Assembly: GCF_902859585.1 (NCBI RefSeq)
Contig: NZ_CADIJM010000019.1
Coordinates: 1-64,000, forward strand
Direction of reading: 5' to 3'
Length of the DNA: 64,000 nucleotides
Origin: Achromobacter animicus
Lineage (GTDB): Bacteria > Pseudomonadota > Gammaproteobacteria > Burkholderiales > Burkholderiaceae_B
Shown: positions 32,782 through 42,241 of the stretch, piece after piece
Position numbering within the stretch: the stretch's first letter is position 1
Layout of the letters: the number at the start of each line of letters is the position of its first letter
Made by a program: the position numbers and the translations under genes
The notes under the pieces: generated by a model
The model's input: only the letters and a program-made list of their open reading frames with translations
What the model was told of the DNA's origin: nothing
The model's database searches: none

Positions 32782-34341
32782 ATGAACGGCGCCGATAGCC
32801 TTTGCGACACCTTGCTTGCCAATGATGTGGACGTTTGCTTTGCAAATCCGGGCACATCCGAGATGCACTTTGTGGCGGCCCTGGATCGCAAGCCCAAGAT
32901 GCGCTGCGTGCTGGGCCTGTTCGAAGGCGTGGTGACGGGCGCGGCCGACGGCTACGCGCGCATGGCCGACAAGCCGGCAGCCACGCTGCTGCACCTGGGC
33001 CCGGGCCTGGGCAATGGCCTTGCCAATCTGCACAACGCCAAGCGTGCGCGCACGCCGATGGTCAACATCGTGGGCGACCACGCCACCTATCACGTGCAGT
33101 ACGACGCGCCGCTGACCAGCGACGTGGAAGGCGTGGCGCGGCCGATGTCGCACTGGGTCAAGCGCACGATGACGGCATCGGCCTTGTCCGCGGATGCCGC
33201 CGAGGCCGTGGCCGTGGCGCGCCGTTCGCCGGGCAACATCGCCACGCTGATCCTGCCGGCCGACACGGCCTGGACCGAGCTGCCCGATAACGCGCCCGCG
33301 CCCATCGTGGCCAAGGACGAGCCGCTGGTGCAGACCACCGCCGACGCCGTGCGCGCCGCCGCCGCCGCCATCCGTTCCGGCGAAGTCACCGTGCTGATGC
33401 TGGGCGGCGCCGCGCTGCGCGAGCGCGCCCTGAACGCGGCCGGCCGCATCGCGCGCGCCACCGGCGTGCGCCTGGTGTCGGAAACGTCTAACCGCCGCAT
33501 CGAACGCGGCGGCTCGCGCACCCCCGTGGACCGCCTGCCGTATCCGATCGACATGGCCGTGGCCAAGCTGAAGGACGTGAAGCATCTGGTGCTGGCGGGC
33601 GCCAAATCCCCGGTCGGCTTTTTTGCCTATCCCGGCAAGCCCAGCCTGCTGGCCCCGCAGGACAGCAACCAGCTCGTGCTGGCCACGGCCGACCAGGACC
33701 TGCCGCACGCGCTGGAATGGCTGGCCGACGAACTGGGCATCGCCGCCGACGCGCCGCGGCTGGTGGCGCCCGCGCCCAGCTACGAAGTGCCTGCGTCCGG
33801 CAAGCTGACCGGCGCCGCGGTCAACATCCTGGTCGCGCACCACCTGCCCGAACAGGCCATCGTCTGCGACGAGTCCATCACGCAGGGCCGCGAATTTCCG
33901 CTCTACAGCGTCAACAGCGCGCCGCACGACTGGCTGATGCTGACCGGCGGCGCCATCGGCATCGGCCTGCCGATGGCGACGGGCGCGGCGGTGGCGTGCC
34001 CCGATCGCAAGGTCGTGACCCTGCAGGCGGACGGCAGCGGCATGTACACCTTGCAGGCCTTGTGGACGCAGGCGCGCGAGAATCTGGATTGCCTGACCAT
34101 CATCCTGGCCAACCGTTCCTACGCCACGCTGCACGGCGAGATGAAGAACGTGGGCGTGCAGGAACCGGGCCGCAACGCGCGCCGCATGCTGGACCTGCAG
34201 GATCCGCATCTGGAATGGACGCATCTGGCGCGCGGCATGGGCGTTGAAGCGGTCAGCGTGGATACGGTCGAAGGCTTTGCGCGCGCGCTGGCCGAAGGCT
34301 TGAAGCGCCGCGGCCCGTTCCTGATCGAAGCGGTGATCTGA
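32782..34341 (+). CDS. Thiamine-diphosphate enzyme, acetolactate synthase/benzoylformate decarboxylase-like
   Basis: A 519-residue ThDP-dependent enzyme with the three-domain layout of the pyruvate-oxidase/POX family. The NPGTSEMHF start and Glu48 (LGLFEGVVTGAADGYARM) form the cofactor-activating site. The ThDP/Mg motif in the C-terminal domain is LQADGSGMYTLQALWTQA with ADG in place of the usual GDG. It is closest in pattern to the ilvB-like or MdlC-type proteins often labelled acetolactate synthase large subunit, but there is no small subunit and no ilv neighbour, so a 2-keto acid decarboxylase is at least as likely. It stands alone, with hairpins upstream. Confidence 0.82.
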   Translation: MNGADSLCDTLLANDVDVCFANPGTSEMHFVAALDRKPKMRCVLGLFEGVVTGAADGYARMADKPAATLLHLGPGLGNGLANLHNAKRARTPMVNIVGDHATYHVQYDAPLTSDVEGVARPMSHWVKRTMTASALSADAAEAVAVARRSPGNIATLILPADTAWTELPDNAPAPIVAKDEPLVQTTADAVRAAAAAIRSGEVTVLMLGGAALRERALNAAGRIARATGVRLVSETSNRRIERGGSRTPVDRLPYPIDMAVAKLKDVKHLVLAGAKSPVGFFAYPGKPSLLAPQDSNQLVLATADQDLPHALEWLADELGIAADAPRLVAPAPSYEVPASGKLTGAAVNILVAHHLPEQAIVCDESITQGREFPLYSVNSAPHDWLMLTGGAIGIGLPMATGAAVACPDRKVVTLQADGSGMYTLQALWTQARENLDCLTIILANRSYATLHGEMKNVGVQEPGRNARRMLDLQDPHLEWTHLARGMGVEAVSVDTVEGFARALAEGLKRRGPFLIEAVI

Positions 34342-34396
34342 CGATTGCCGCATTGGCGCGGGCGCTTGGCGAACAGTCTTCGCACGCGCCCCGCTG

Positions 34397-35106
<710 letters not shown>

Positions 35107-35107
<1 letters not shown>

Positions 35108-35865
35108 CAATGCGCTCCTTCGTCTTCGCCCAGGTAGGCGGTGCGCACCTCGGGATTGGCGCGGATCTGCGCGGGCGCGCCGCTGGCGATTGCGCTGCCG
35201 TTGACCATCACGGTGATGGTTTCGGCGATGCGGAACACGGCGTCCATGTCGTGCTCGACCAGCAGGATCGCATGGCCGGTCTTGAGCGTTTGCAGCAGGT
35301 CCAGGATGCGGTCGGTTTCTTCGGGGCCCATGCCCGCCAGCGGTTCGTCCAGCAGCAGCACCTGCGGTTCGCCCGCCAGGCACATCGCGATCTCCAGCTG
35401 GCGCTTGCGGCCGTGGGCCAGCAGACCGGCGGGTTGCATCGCGTCGCCCGTCAGGCCCGTGCGGTCCAGCGCCTCGCCGGCCAGGTCGGCGCTGCGGCGG
35501 CAGCTCGCGGCGTCACGGCACCAGTGCCAGAAGCGCTGCCGGCTGGCCTGCGCCGCAAGCCGGCAGTTCTCGAACACGCTGAGTTCCGGAAAGATCGTGG
35601 ATCGCTGGTAGCTGCGGCCCAGCCCGGCGCGTGCCCGTTCGGGCTGCGGCCAGGCGGTGATGTCGCGGCCCGCCAGCGTGACCTGCCCGCTGCTGGCCGC
35701 CAGTTCGCCCGACAGGATGTTGATGAGCGTAGACTTGCCCGCCCCATTGGTGCCGATGACGGCGTGCACCTGGCCGCGCTGCAATTGCAGCGACACGCCG
35801 TTGACCGCCGTGAGACCGCCGAAACGGCGCGTGACCGCGGTGGCGGCAAGCAGGACATCAGACAT
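35107..35865 (-). CDS. livG: Branched-chain/aromatic ABC transporter ATPase, LivG type
   Basis: A 252-residue ABC ATPase with Walker A IGTNGAGKSTL near residue 40, the LivG-type GLGRSYQRSTIFPELSVFEN segment, and Walker B PQVLLLDEPLAGMGPEE. The signature region reads LAHGRKRQLEIA, where the canonical LSYGxQR appears as LAHGRKR, a tolerated variant in this family. It starts 8 bp inside the end of livM, so the operon is tightly packed. It is the partner of LivF. Confidence 0.92.
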
Positions 35866-36976
35866 GGCGTTCTCCCTGAATCGGCAGGCGGGGGGCGGGC
35901 GTCTTGGATGGCGCGCGTGACGGCGTGATGGCGTCCCGGCTGGAGTCGATTCGGGAGTCGATTCGGGTGTCCTTGCCTGCGCCCTTTCCGGCATCCGCCA
36001 AGCGCGCCTGCCGGCGCTCGCGCCATTGCGCCGGCAATCCTGCCAGCCCGTTCGGCAGCAACGCCACCAGCGCAATGATCGCGATGCCCAGCGGCAGATG
36101 CCAGTGGCGCGCGTAGTCGCCAAACAACTCCTGCGACTGGAACAGTTCCTGCAGCAGCACCATCGTCACCGTGCCCAGCACCGCGCCGCCCAGACTGCCC
36201 ATGCCGCCCAGGATGACCATCAGCAGCACCAAGCCGGACTGTTCCCACGCCAGCAATTCGGGCGTGACGAAGCCGTCCTTCAACGCAAACAGAAAGCCCG
36301 CCAGCGCCGCCAACGTGGCCCCGACGACGTACGCGGCCAGCTTGTACGGATAGGTCGAATAGCCCGCCGCGCGCATGCGCTGTTCGTTGATGCGAATGCC
36401 GGCCAGCGCCGCGCCGAAGGGCGAGCGCCGCAGCAGCGCCAGAAACCCCCACGCCAGCGCCAGGCACGCCAGGACGAAGAAGTAGAACGTGCTGCCATTG
36501 CTTAAATCGAACGGCATCCAGCCGCCCAGCGAGAGTTCGGGCCGGAAGTACAGATAGATGCCGTCGCTGCCGCCGCCGATCTTGGTGTCGTGAAAGACGT
36601 AGTAGGCCATCTGCGAGAAGGCCAGCGTGACCATGATGAAGTACACGCCGCGCGTGCGCAGCGCGAGCGCGCCGGTGACCAGCGCATAGGCGGCGGCCGC
36701 GAACAGGGCGGCTGGCAGCAGCCACCACAGCCCGGCCGCTTCAGACTCCGGCGACAGCAGCGCCGCCACGTACGCGCCGATGCCGAAGAACGCGGCGTGT
36801 CCCAGGCTGACCAGCCCGGCGCCGCCGACCAGCAGTTGCAGGCTCAGCGCGAAGATCGCGTAGATCATGATCTTCACCGCAAGGCCGGTGTAGTAATCAC
36901 TGCCGCTGAACGAAAAGGCGGCCAGCGCCAGCAGCGCGGCGAAGGGTAGAAGTCGGTTGAGCAGAGGCGTGCGCAT
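35858..36976 (-). CDS. livM: Branched-chain/aromatic ABC transporter permease, LivM type
   Basis: A 372-residue inner-membrane permease with 8-10 hydrophobic segments. Family motifs are LSLQLLVGGAGLVSLGHAAFFGIGAY, the FGAALAGIRINEQRMRAAGYS coupling segment and LVLLMVILGGMGSLGGAVLG. The C-terminal 50 residues are hydrophilic, with a degenerate repeat of ID-S-R (GKDTRIDSRIDSSRD), possibly a slippage product. It lies between livH and livG in the operon. Confidence 0.92.
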   Translation of the reverse strand: MRTPLLNRLLPFAALLALAAFSFSGSDYYTGLAVKIMIYAIFALSLQLLVGGAGLVSLGHAAFFGIGAYVAALLSPESEAAGLWWLLPAALFAAAAYALVTGALALRTRGVYFIMVTLAFSQMAYYVFHDTKIGGGSDGIYLYFRPELSLGGWMPFDLSNGSTFYFFVLACLALAWGFLALLRRSPFGAALAGIRINEQRMRAAGYSTYPYKLAAYVVGATLAALAGFLFALKDGFVTPELLAWEQSGLVLLMVILGGMGSLGGAVLGTVTMVLLQELFQSQELFGDYARHWHLPLGIAIIALVALLPNGLAGLPAQWRERRQARLADAGKGAGKDTRIDSRIDSSRDAITPSRAPSKTPAPRLPIQGERHV

Positions 36977-37006
36977 GCGAGAGGGTCCTTTTGATGTCGA
37001 CAGGAC

Positions 37007-37888
37007 CTAGCCCTGTTTGAACAGCCCTTCGGGCTTGCATAGCAGGATGAAGGCCATCAGCAGATAGACCAGCACGCCCGCCGCGGAAGGGAACAGCACC
37101 TGGCCGAAGGTCTCGGCAAAGCCCACCAGCATCGCGGCCAGGAAGGCGCCGCGGATCGACCCGATGCCGCCGATCACCACCACCACGAAGCAGATGATGA
37201 GCACGCCGTTGCCCATGCCGGGATAGACCGACGACACGGGCGCGGCAATGCTGCCGGCCAGCGCCGCCAGCGCCACGCCCGCCGCGAACACCACGCGGTA
37301 CAGCTTGTTGATGTCGATGCCCAGCGAGCTGATCATCTCGCGGTTGCTGGCCCCGGCACGCAGCATCATGCCCAGCCGGGTGCGCGATATGACCCAGTAC
37401 AGCAGCATCGCCACCGCAATGCCCACGGCCGAGATGAAGAGCCGGTAGACGGGATATGTCATCACGTCGCCCAGCGCAATGCTGCCCTGCAGCCACGATG
37501 GCAGCGGCACCCCGTGCACGTCGTTGCCAACAAGAATGCTGCGCAGCTCCTCGAACACCAGGATCAGGCCGTAGGTCATCAGCACCTGCTGCAAGTGATT
37601 GCGCTTGTACAGGTAGCTGAAGAACGCGGCTTCAAGCAGGTAGCCCAGTACGGCGGCGGCCAGCACGCAGACCGCCAGCGTCGTGAGAAAGCCGCCGCCC
37701 AGCCAGCGGTCCACCACCGGACCCAGCGCAAACGCCATGTACGCGCCGATCATGTAGAAACTGCCGTGGGCCAGATTGATGATGCCCATGATCCCGAAGA
37801 TCAGCGTGAGTCCGCTGGCCACCAGGAACAGCAGCAAGCCGTACTGGAATGCGTTCAGGCTCTGAATGAGCAGGATGCTGATGTCCAT
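37007..37888 (-). CDS. livH: Branched-chain/aromatic ABC transporter permease, LivH type
   Basis: A 293-residue permease with the typical LivH pattern: SLNAFQYGLLLFLVASGLTLIFGIMGIINLAHGSFYMIGAY at the start, then ISRTRLGMMLRAGASNREMISSLGI, and VVVIGGIGSIRGAFLAAMLVG. It forms the channel with LivM. It is 30 bp upstream of livM on the same message and follows the binding-protein gene. The ligand is inferred from the neighbouring benzoate genes. Confidence 0.93.
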   Translation of the reverse strand: MDISILLIQSLNAFQYGLLLFLVASGLTLIFGIMGIINLAHGSFYMIGAYMAFALGPVVDRWLGGGFLTTLAVCVLAAAVLGYLLEAAFFSYLYKRNHLQQVLMTYGLILVFEELRSILVGNDVHGVPLPSWLQGSIALGDVMTYPVYRLFISAVGIAVAMLLYWVISRTRLGMMLRAGASNREMISSLGIDINKLYRVVFAAGVALAALAGSIAAPVSSVYPGMGNGVLIICFVVVVIGGIGSIRGAFLAAMLVGFAETFGQVLFPSAAGVLVYLLMAFILLCKPEGLFKQG

Positions 37889-37921
37889 GGGGCCTCCCTG
37901 TGGCGGACGCGGTGCGTGGCG

Positions 37922-39082
37922 TTACAGCTTGCAGCCGCGCGCGGGGTCGGCCAGCTTCTGAACCGCGACTTCGACGACCTTGTTCTCCAGGCCGTCGACG
38001 CGGCGCAGGTAGATGTCCTGCACGGGGTTGCCCGCCTTGGACAGCGTGAACGAGCCGCGCGGGCTGTCCACGGTTGCCGTGCGCATGGCGCTGCGGAAGG
38101 CTTCCTTCTTCGAGAAATCGCCCTTCACGGCCGTGAGGCCCGACTGCATGAGCTGCGCGGCGTCATAGCCTTGCACCGCATAGACGTCCGGCTGCATCTT
38201 GTACGCCTTGGAATAGTCGGCGCGGAACGCGTTGTCGCGCGGCGTGTTCAGCCCGTCGGCGTAGTGCAGGGTGGTCAGCAGCCCCTGCGCGGACGCGCCC
38301 TGCGCCTGCAGCGTGCCGTCCGTCAGGAAGCCCGAGCCGTACAGCGGAATCGTCTTGTCCAGGCCGGCGGCGTGATAGTCCTGCACGAACTTCACCGCGC
38401 CGCCGCCCGCAAAGAAGGTGAAGACCATGTCCGGCTTGAGCGCGGCAATCTCCGTCAGCAGCGACTGGAATTCCACGTTGGGAAACGGCAGGCTCAGTTC
38501 GCGCACGACCTTGCCGCCGGCCTTCTCGAAGCCTTCCTTGAAGCCGCCGATGGCTTCGTCGCCCGCCGCGTATTTCCACGTGATGGTCACGGCCGTCTTG
38601 TGGCCCTTGGCATAGGCCACCGGTCCCATCGCATAGGCCGGTTGCCAGTTCGTGAACGAGGTGCGGAAGATGCCGGGGCCGCACAGCGGGCCGGTGATTG
38701 CGTTGGCGCCGGCGTTGGTCACGATCAGCGTGGTGTCGGCATCCTTGGCGGCTTTGGCCAGCGCCATCGCCACGCCCGAATGCACCGTGCCGATCAGCAC
38801 GTCCACCTGGTCGCGCTTGATGAGGCGGTTGGCGTTTTCAGCGGCCTTGGCCGGGTTGGATTCGTCGTCCACCTTGAAGTATTCGATCTCGCGCCCGCCC
38901 AGCTTGCCGCCTTGCTCGGCAACGTAGAGCTTGAAGCCGTTCTCGATGGCGTTGCCCAGCGCGGCGAAGGTGCCGCTGTAGGGCAGCATGAAGCCGACCT
39001 TGAGCTTGTCGTCGGCATGCGCGCCGCTTGCGGCGATCGTCAGGGCGGCGGCCAGCGCGGCCCGGGTCAGGACGTGGTTCAT
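37922..39082 (-). CDS. ABC transporter substrate-binding protein, LivK type (probable aromatic acid receptor)
   Basis: A 386-residue periplasmic binding protein of the Peripla_BP_6 family. The signal peptide (residues 1-23, ending GAHA) is followed by DKLKVGFMLPYSGTFAALGNAIENG. The two-lobed fold continues with VDVLIGTVHSGVAMALAKAAK and a C-terminal RRVDGLENKVVEVAVQKLADP. Within the LIV family this branch often binds benzoate, hydroxybenzoates or related acids. Its place between a hydrolase/benzoate-CoA ligase pair and the liv genes supports that. Confidence 0.9.
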   Translation of the reverse strand: MNHVLTRAALAAALTIAASGAHADDKLKVGFMLPYSGTFAALGNAIENGFKLYVAEQGGKLGGREIEYFKVDDESNPAKAAENANRLIKRDQVDVLIGTVHSGVAMALAKAAKDADTTLIVTNAGANAITGPLCGPGIFRTSFTNWQPAYAMGPVAYAKGHKTAVTITWKYAAGDEAIGGFKEGFEKAGGKVVRELSLPFPNVEFQSLLTEIAALKPDMVFTFFAGGGAVKFVQDYHAAGLDKTIPLYGSGFLTDGTLQAQGASAQGLLTTLHYADGLNTPRDNAFRADYSKAYKMQPDVYAVQGYDAAQLMQSGLTAVKGDFSKKEAFRSAMRTATVDSPRGSFTLSKAGNPVQDIYLRRVDGLENKVVEVAVQKLADPARGCKL

Positions 39083-39137
39083 GGTTTGTCTCCGTGCTTG
39101 TTATGGGCGGACGCCTGGGCCGGTAGCAGGGCCAGGG

Positions 39138-39959
39138 TCAACCGGGTTTTTCCAGCGCGCCCACAAAGCGTGCGGCGGCCTGGACAACGGTGGCGGGCTG
39201 ATCCCGGTGCGGCGAATGCCCACAGTCCGGTATCTCCAGCAATTCGGTTTGCGGCGCGCGCCGACGGATGCCGCGCACCTGCTCGAGCGTGCCGTATTCG
39301 TCGTCCGTGCCTTGGATGGCCAGCACGGGACAGGTGATACGGGCGAGCTCGTCTTCGATGTTCCAGCCGCGGAATTCGGGCTTCAGCCAGATGTCGTTCC
39401 AGCCCCAGAATGCCGAGTCCACATCCCGGTGATGACGCCCCAGCCGCGCATGCAGGTCCGATTCCAGATAGGCCTGCCGCGCCTGCGCGATGCTGGCCAC
39501 CGAGATGTCCTCGACAAAGATGTGGGGCGCGGCCGCGACCACGCCGGCGACCTTATCCGGATACCGCGCGGCGTACAGCAATGCGATCGAGCCGCCGTCG
39601 CTATGGCCGAACAACACGGGCTTGTCGTGGTGCGCGTTCACGCCCAGGACTTCAAGCAGGGCGGGCAGCACCTCGTGCGCCTCGCGATGCATGAAGTCCA
39701 CAGCCCAGGCTTCGCGCAGCGGGCGCGCGGTGGACTGGCCATAGCCGTAGCGCGAATACACCAGGCCGCGGCAGCCGGCCGCCGCGCAGACGCGTTGCGG
39801 AAAGTCCTTCCACATCGACACCGATCCCAGCCCCTCGTGCAGGAACACGATAAGCGGCGCATCGGCGCGTTCCGGGGCGATCCACGCGCATTCCAGCCGC
39901 ATGTCTCGGCCGCGCGCGTGGAGGGTGGCAAAGACTGTGGCGGCCTCGGCGGCAGTCAT
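39138..39959 (-). CDS. Alpha/beta hydrolase of the benzoate operon
   Basis: A 273-residue alpha/beta hydrolase. The nucleophile is Ser120 in LFGHSDGGSIALLYA; LHEGLGSVSMW gives the oxyanion loop, and the acid/base residues are in IQGTDDEYGTL and DCGHSPHRDQP. Its ATG overlaps the ligase stop as ATGA, so it is translationally coupled to benzoate-CoA ligase. Related hydrolases accompany box clusters, where they may recover benzoate or CoA from dead-end thioesters or hydrolyse benzoate esters; that role is inference. Confidence 0.88.
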   Translation of the reverse strand: MTAAEAATVFATLHARGRDMRLECAWIAPERADAPLIVFLHEGLGSVSMWKDFPQRVCAAAGCRGLVYSRYGYGQSTARPLREAWAVDFMHREAHEVLPALLEVLGVNAHHDKPVLFGHSDGGSIALLYAARYPDKVAGVVAAAPHIFVEDISVASIAQARQAYLESDLHARLGRHHRDVDSAFWGWNDIWLKPEFRGWNIEDELARITCPVLAIQGTDDEYGTLEQVRGIRRRAPQTELLEIPDCGHSPHRDQPATVVQAAARFVGALEKPG

Positions 39960-41515
39960 AGCGCGGCCTCTTCCAGCGCGCGCAAGCGGAACCGCTGGAT
40001 CTTGCCGGTGGCGGTCTTGGGCAGTTCTTCCAGGAAATCGATCTGGCGCGGGTACTTGAACGGCGCCAGATGCTGCTTCACGTAATGCTGCAAGGCGGCG
40101 CCGGTCTGCGCGTCGGGTTCGAAGCCGGCGCGCAGCACCACGTAGGCCTTCGTCTTGACCAGGCCGTCGTGATCCGGCACGCCGATCACTGCGGCTTCCA
40201 GCACCGCCTCGTGCTGGATCAGGATGTTCTCGACTTCCACCGGCGACACGTACTGGCCGCTGACCTTGATCATGTCGTCGCTGCGGCCGGCATAGGTGTA
40301 GTAGCCGTCTGGATCGCACACGTACTTGTCGCCGCTTTTCAGCCAGTCGCCCAGAAAGCACTGGCGCGTCTTGTCGCGGTTGTTCCAGTACATCAGCGCG
40401 GCGCTAGGGCCCTTGATGTAGAGATCGCCGATGGCGCCCGGCGCGACCGGCGCGCCATTGTCGTCGCGCAATTGCACCTCGTAGCCGGGCACGGGCTTGC
40501 CCGTGGTGCCGTAGCGCAACTGGCCCGCGCGGTTCGAAATGAAGATGTGCAGCATCTCGGTCGAACCGATGCCGTCCAGGATTTCACAGCCGAAATGGCG
40601 CGTGAAGCGCTCGCCGATGTCGCGCGGCAGGGCTTCGCCGGCGGACGTGCAGACGCGCATGGCCACCTGTTCGCGGGCGGGCAGGTCGGGCGAGGCCAGC
40701 ATGCTGGCGTACAGTGTCGGCACGCCATAGAACACCGTGGGACGATGCCGGACCAGACGCTGGAACACGGCCTGCGGCGTGGGGCGCTCGGCCATCAGCA
40801 CGACGGTGGCGCCCACCGACAGCGGAAACGTCAGGCCATTGCCCAGGCCGTACGCAAAGAACAGCTTCGCGGCCGAGAACGCCACGTCGTCTTCGCGGAT
40901 GCCGAGCACGGGTTTGGCATAGAGTTCGGCCGTGTGCCAGAGATTGCCGTGCGTGTGCACCACGCCCTTGGGCTTGCCCGTGGACCCGGACGAGTACAGC
41001 CAGAACGCAATCTCGTCGGACAGCGTCCGCGCGGCGGGCGCGAGCGGGGCGGCCGCCAGCAGGGATTCGAATTCGTGGGCGCCGTCCGGCAGGTTTGCGC
41101 CCGGCTGCGAAACGACCAGGTGTTCGATATCCGCCGGGGCCTGGGCCAGCGCCGATTGCAGGACCGGCAGCAATGCGCCCGACACGAACACGGCCCGAAC
41201 GCGGCTGTGCGCAATGATGTAGGCGTAGTCGTCGGCGGTGAGCAGCGTGTTCACGGCCACCGGCACCACGCCGGCGTGCAGCGCGCCCAGGAACACCACC
41301 GGCCAGTCGGCCGTGTCCTGCATCAGCAGCAGGATGCGTTCCTCGCGGCGCAGGCCCAGATTGCGCAGCGCACCGGCCATGCGGGCCACGCGCTCGGCCA
41401 GATCTCCGTACGTGAGCTGGCGGGTGTCGTCGATGTAGGCCAGCTTGGCGGCGCGCGGCGCGTTCAGCGCGGCAAGGTGGCTGGCGAAATTCAGTTCGGC
41501 GGGGCAGGTGTTCAC
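39956..41515 (-). CDS. Benzoate-CoA ligase
   Basis: A 519-residue adenylate-forming enzyme that activates benzoate to benzoyl-CoA with ATP, the entry step of the box pathway. The P-loop is YSSGSTGKPKG at residues 174-184, the hinge follows near SGDKYVCDPDGYYTYAGRSDDMIKVSGQYV, and the catalytic lysine is about Lys505 in PKTATGKIQRFRLR. Length and sequence fit the BadA/BclA/BzdA group rather than 4-hydroxybenzoate ligase, although the exact ring substrate needs assay. It lies in an operon with DUF4863, hydrolase and liv genes. Confidence 0.92.
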   Translation of the reverse strand: MNTCPAELNFASHLAALNAPRAAKLAYIDDTRQLTYGDLAERVARMAGALRNLGLRREERILLLMQDTADWPVVFLGALHAGVVPVAVNTLLTADDYAYIIAHSRVRAVFVSGALLPVLQSALAQAPADIEHLVVSQPGANLPDGAHEFESLLAAAPLAPAARTLSDEIAFWLYSSGSTGKPKGVVHTHGNLWHTAELYAKPVLGIREDDVAFSAAKLFFAYGLGNGLTFPLSVGATVVLMAERPTPQAVFQRLVRHRPTVFYGVPTLYASMLASPDLPAREQVAMRVCTSAGEALPRDIGERFTRHFGCEILDGIGSTEMLHIFISNRAGQLRYGTTGKPVPGYEVQLRDDNGAPVAPGAIGDLYIKGPSAALMYWNNRDKTRQCFLGDWLKSGDKYVCDPDGYYTYAGRSDDMIKVSGQYVSPVEVENILIQHEAVLEAAVIGVPDHDGLVKTKAYVVLRAGFEPDAQTGAALQHYVKQHLAPFKYPRQIDFLEELPKTATGKIQRFRLRALEEAAL

Positions 41516-41595
41516 GGTTGTCTCCTGATGTCCTGGTGGGCGGACGCCGTGCCTGTGGTTGTTGTTGGCGGCAGGGCGGGTGTCCGGACCGGCTG

Positions 41596-42069
41596 TCAGC
41601 CGGGGCGCGTGAATTCGATGGCCCCGCCGGGCAGCAGATACAGCACCAGGGCGCGGCCCTGCGTCACGGTGGGACGGTGCGCCGACCCCGGGCCGTAGAC
41701 CAGCCAGCCGGCGCCGTGGCCATCAAAGCGGGCGTCTTCGGTGAGCGGCATGATCATGTCGATCTCGCCATTGGGATGCGCGTGGTGCGGGCCGGCCAGG
41801 TCGATCATGTCGACGACGTCCACCGAGCAGCCGCCCAGGTCATCGGCGGGCTTGATGACCCGGCCGTACTTGATGCCGCCGCCTTCGCGGTTGCACATCC
41901 AGCCGTCGGCCACGCCCTGCCTACAGGTGGCAAAGATGTCCTGGAACAGCGCGCTGTCCGGACCGGCCGCGTCATTGAGCCGGGCCTGCAGCGCTGCATC
42001 CAGCGGCTGGCCGGCCGTCAGACGCGTCACGTCGCGCATCAGGGCATGGAATTGGTCAGGCGTACTCAC
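41596..42069 (-). CDS. DUF4863 family protein of the benzoate cluster
   Basis: A 157-residue soluble protein of the DUF4863 type, a cupin-like small protein repeatedly found beside benzoate-CoA ligase and box genes. Visible features are histidine-rich metal-type motifs (AGPHHAHPNGEIDMIMPL, then HGAGWLVYGPGSAHRPT), consistent with a cupin metal site. It is the first gene of the minus-strand benzoate operon, 80 bp before the ligase. Its function is unknown; a role in stabilising an intermediate or in regulation is a guess. Confidence 0.8.
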   Translation of the reverse strand: MSTPDQFHALMRDVTRLTAGQPLDAALQARLNDAAGPDSALFQDIFATCRQGVADGWMCNREGGGIKYGRVIKPADDLGGCSVDVVDMIDLAGPHHAHPNGEIDMIMPLTEDARFDGHGAGWLVYGPGSAHRPTVTQGRALVLYLLPGGAIEFTRPG

Positions 42070-42160
42070 CAGGCGGCTCCTTTACACTGTCGGCGCTCGG
42101 CAGTCCTGTTGGACTGCTGTTTTTTTGCACCGGATCGGCTGTGACTCGTTGGATGGAAAA

Positions 42161-42199
42161 ATAGTGCTTCCGTTGATGTGGGTCAAGCACTATAGTGCA
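42161..42199. promoter_or_regulatory. Operator-like repeats between DUF4863 and boxR
   Basis: In the divergent gap, ATAGTGCTT (42161-42169) and AAGCACTAT (42185-42193) form a 9 bp inverted repeat, and a third copy, ATAGTGCAT, begins at 42192. The core AGTGCA/TGCACT also occurs in the two boxes upstream of boxC, so BoxR probably binds both places. Confidence 0.55.
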
Positions 42200-42241
42200 T
42201 AAAAGAGCGGTAATCAGGGTTTTTGCGGAGTCAGTCGAACC

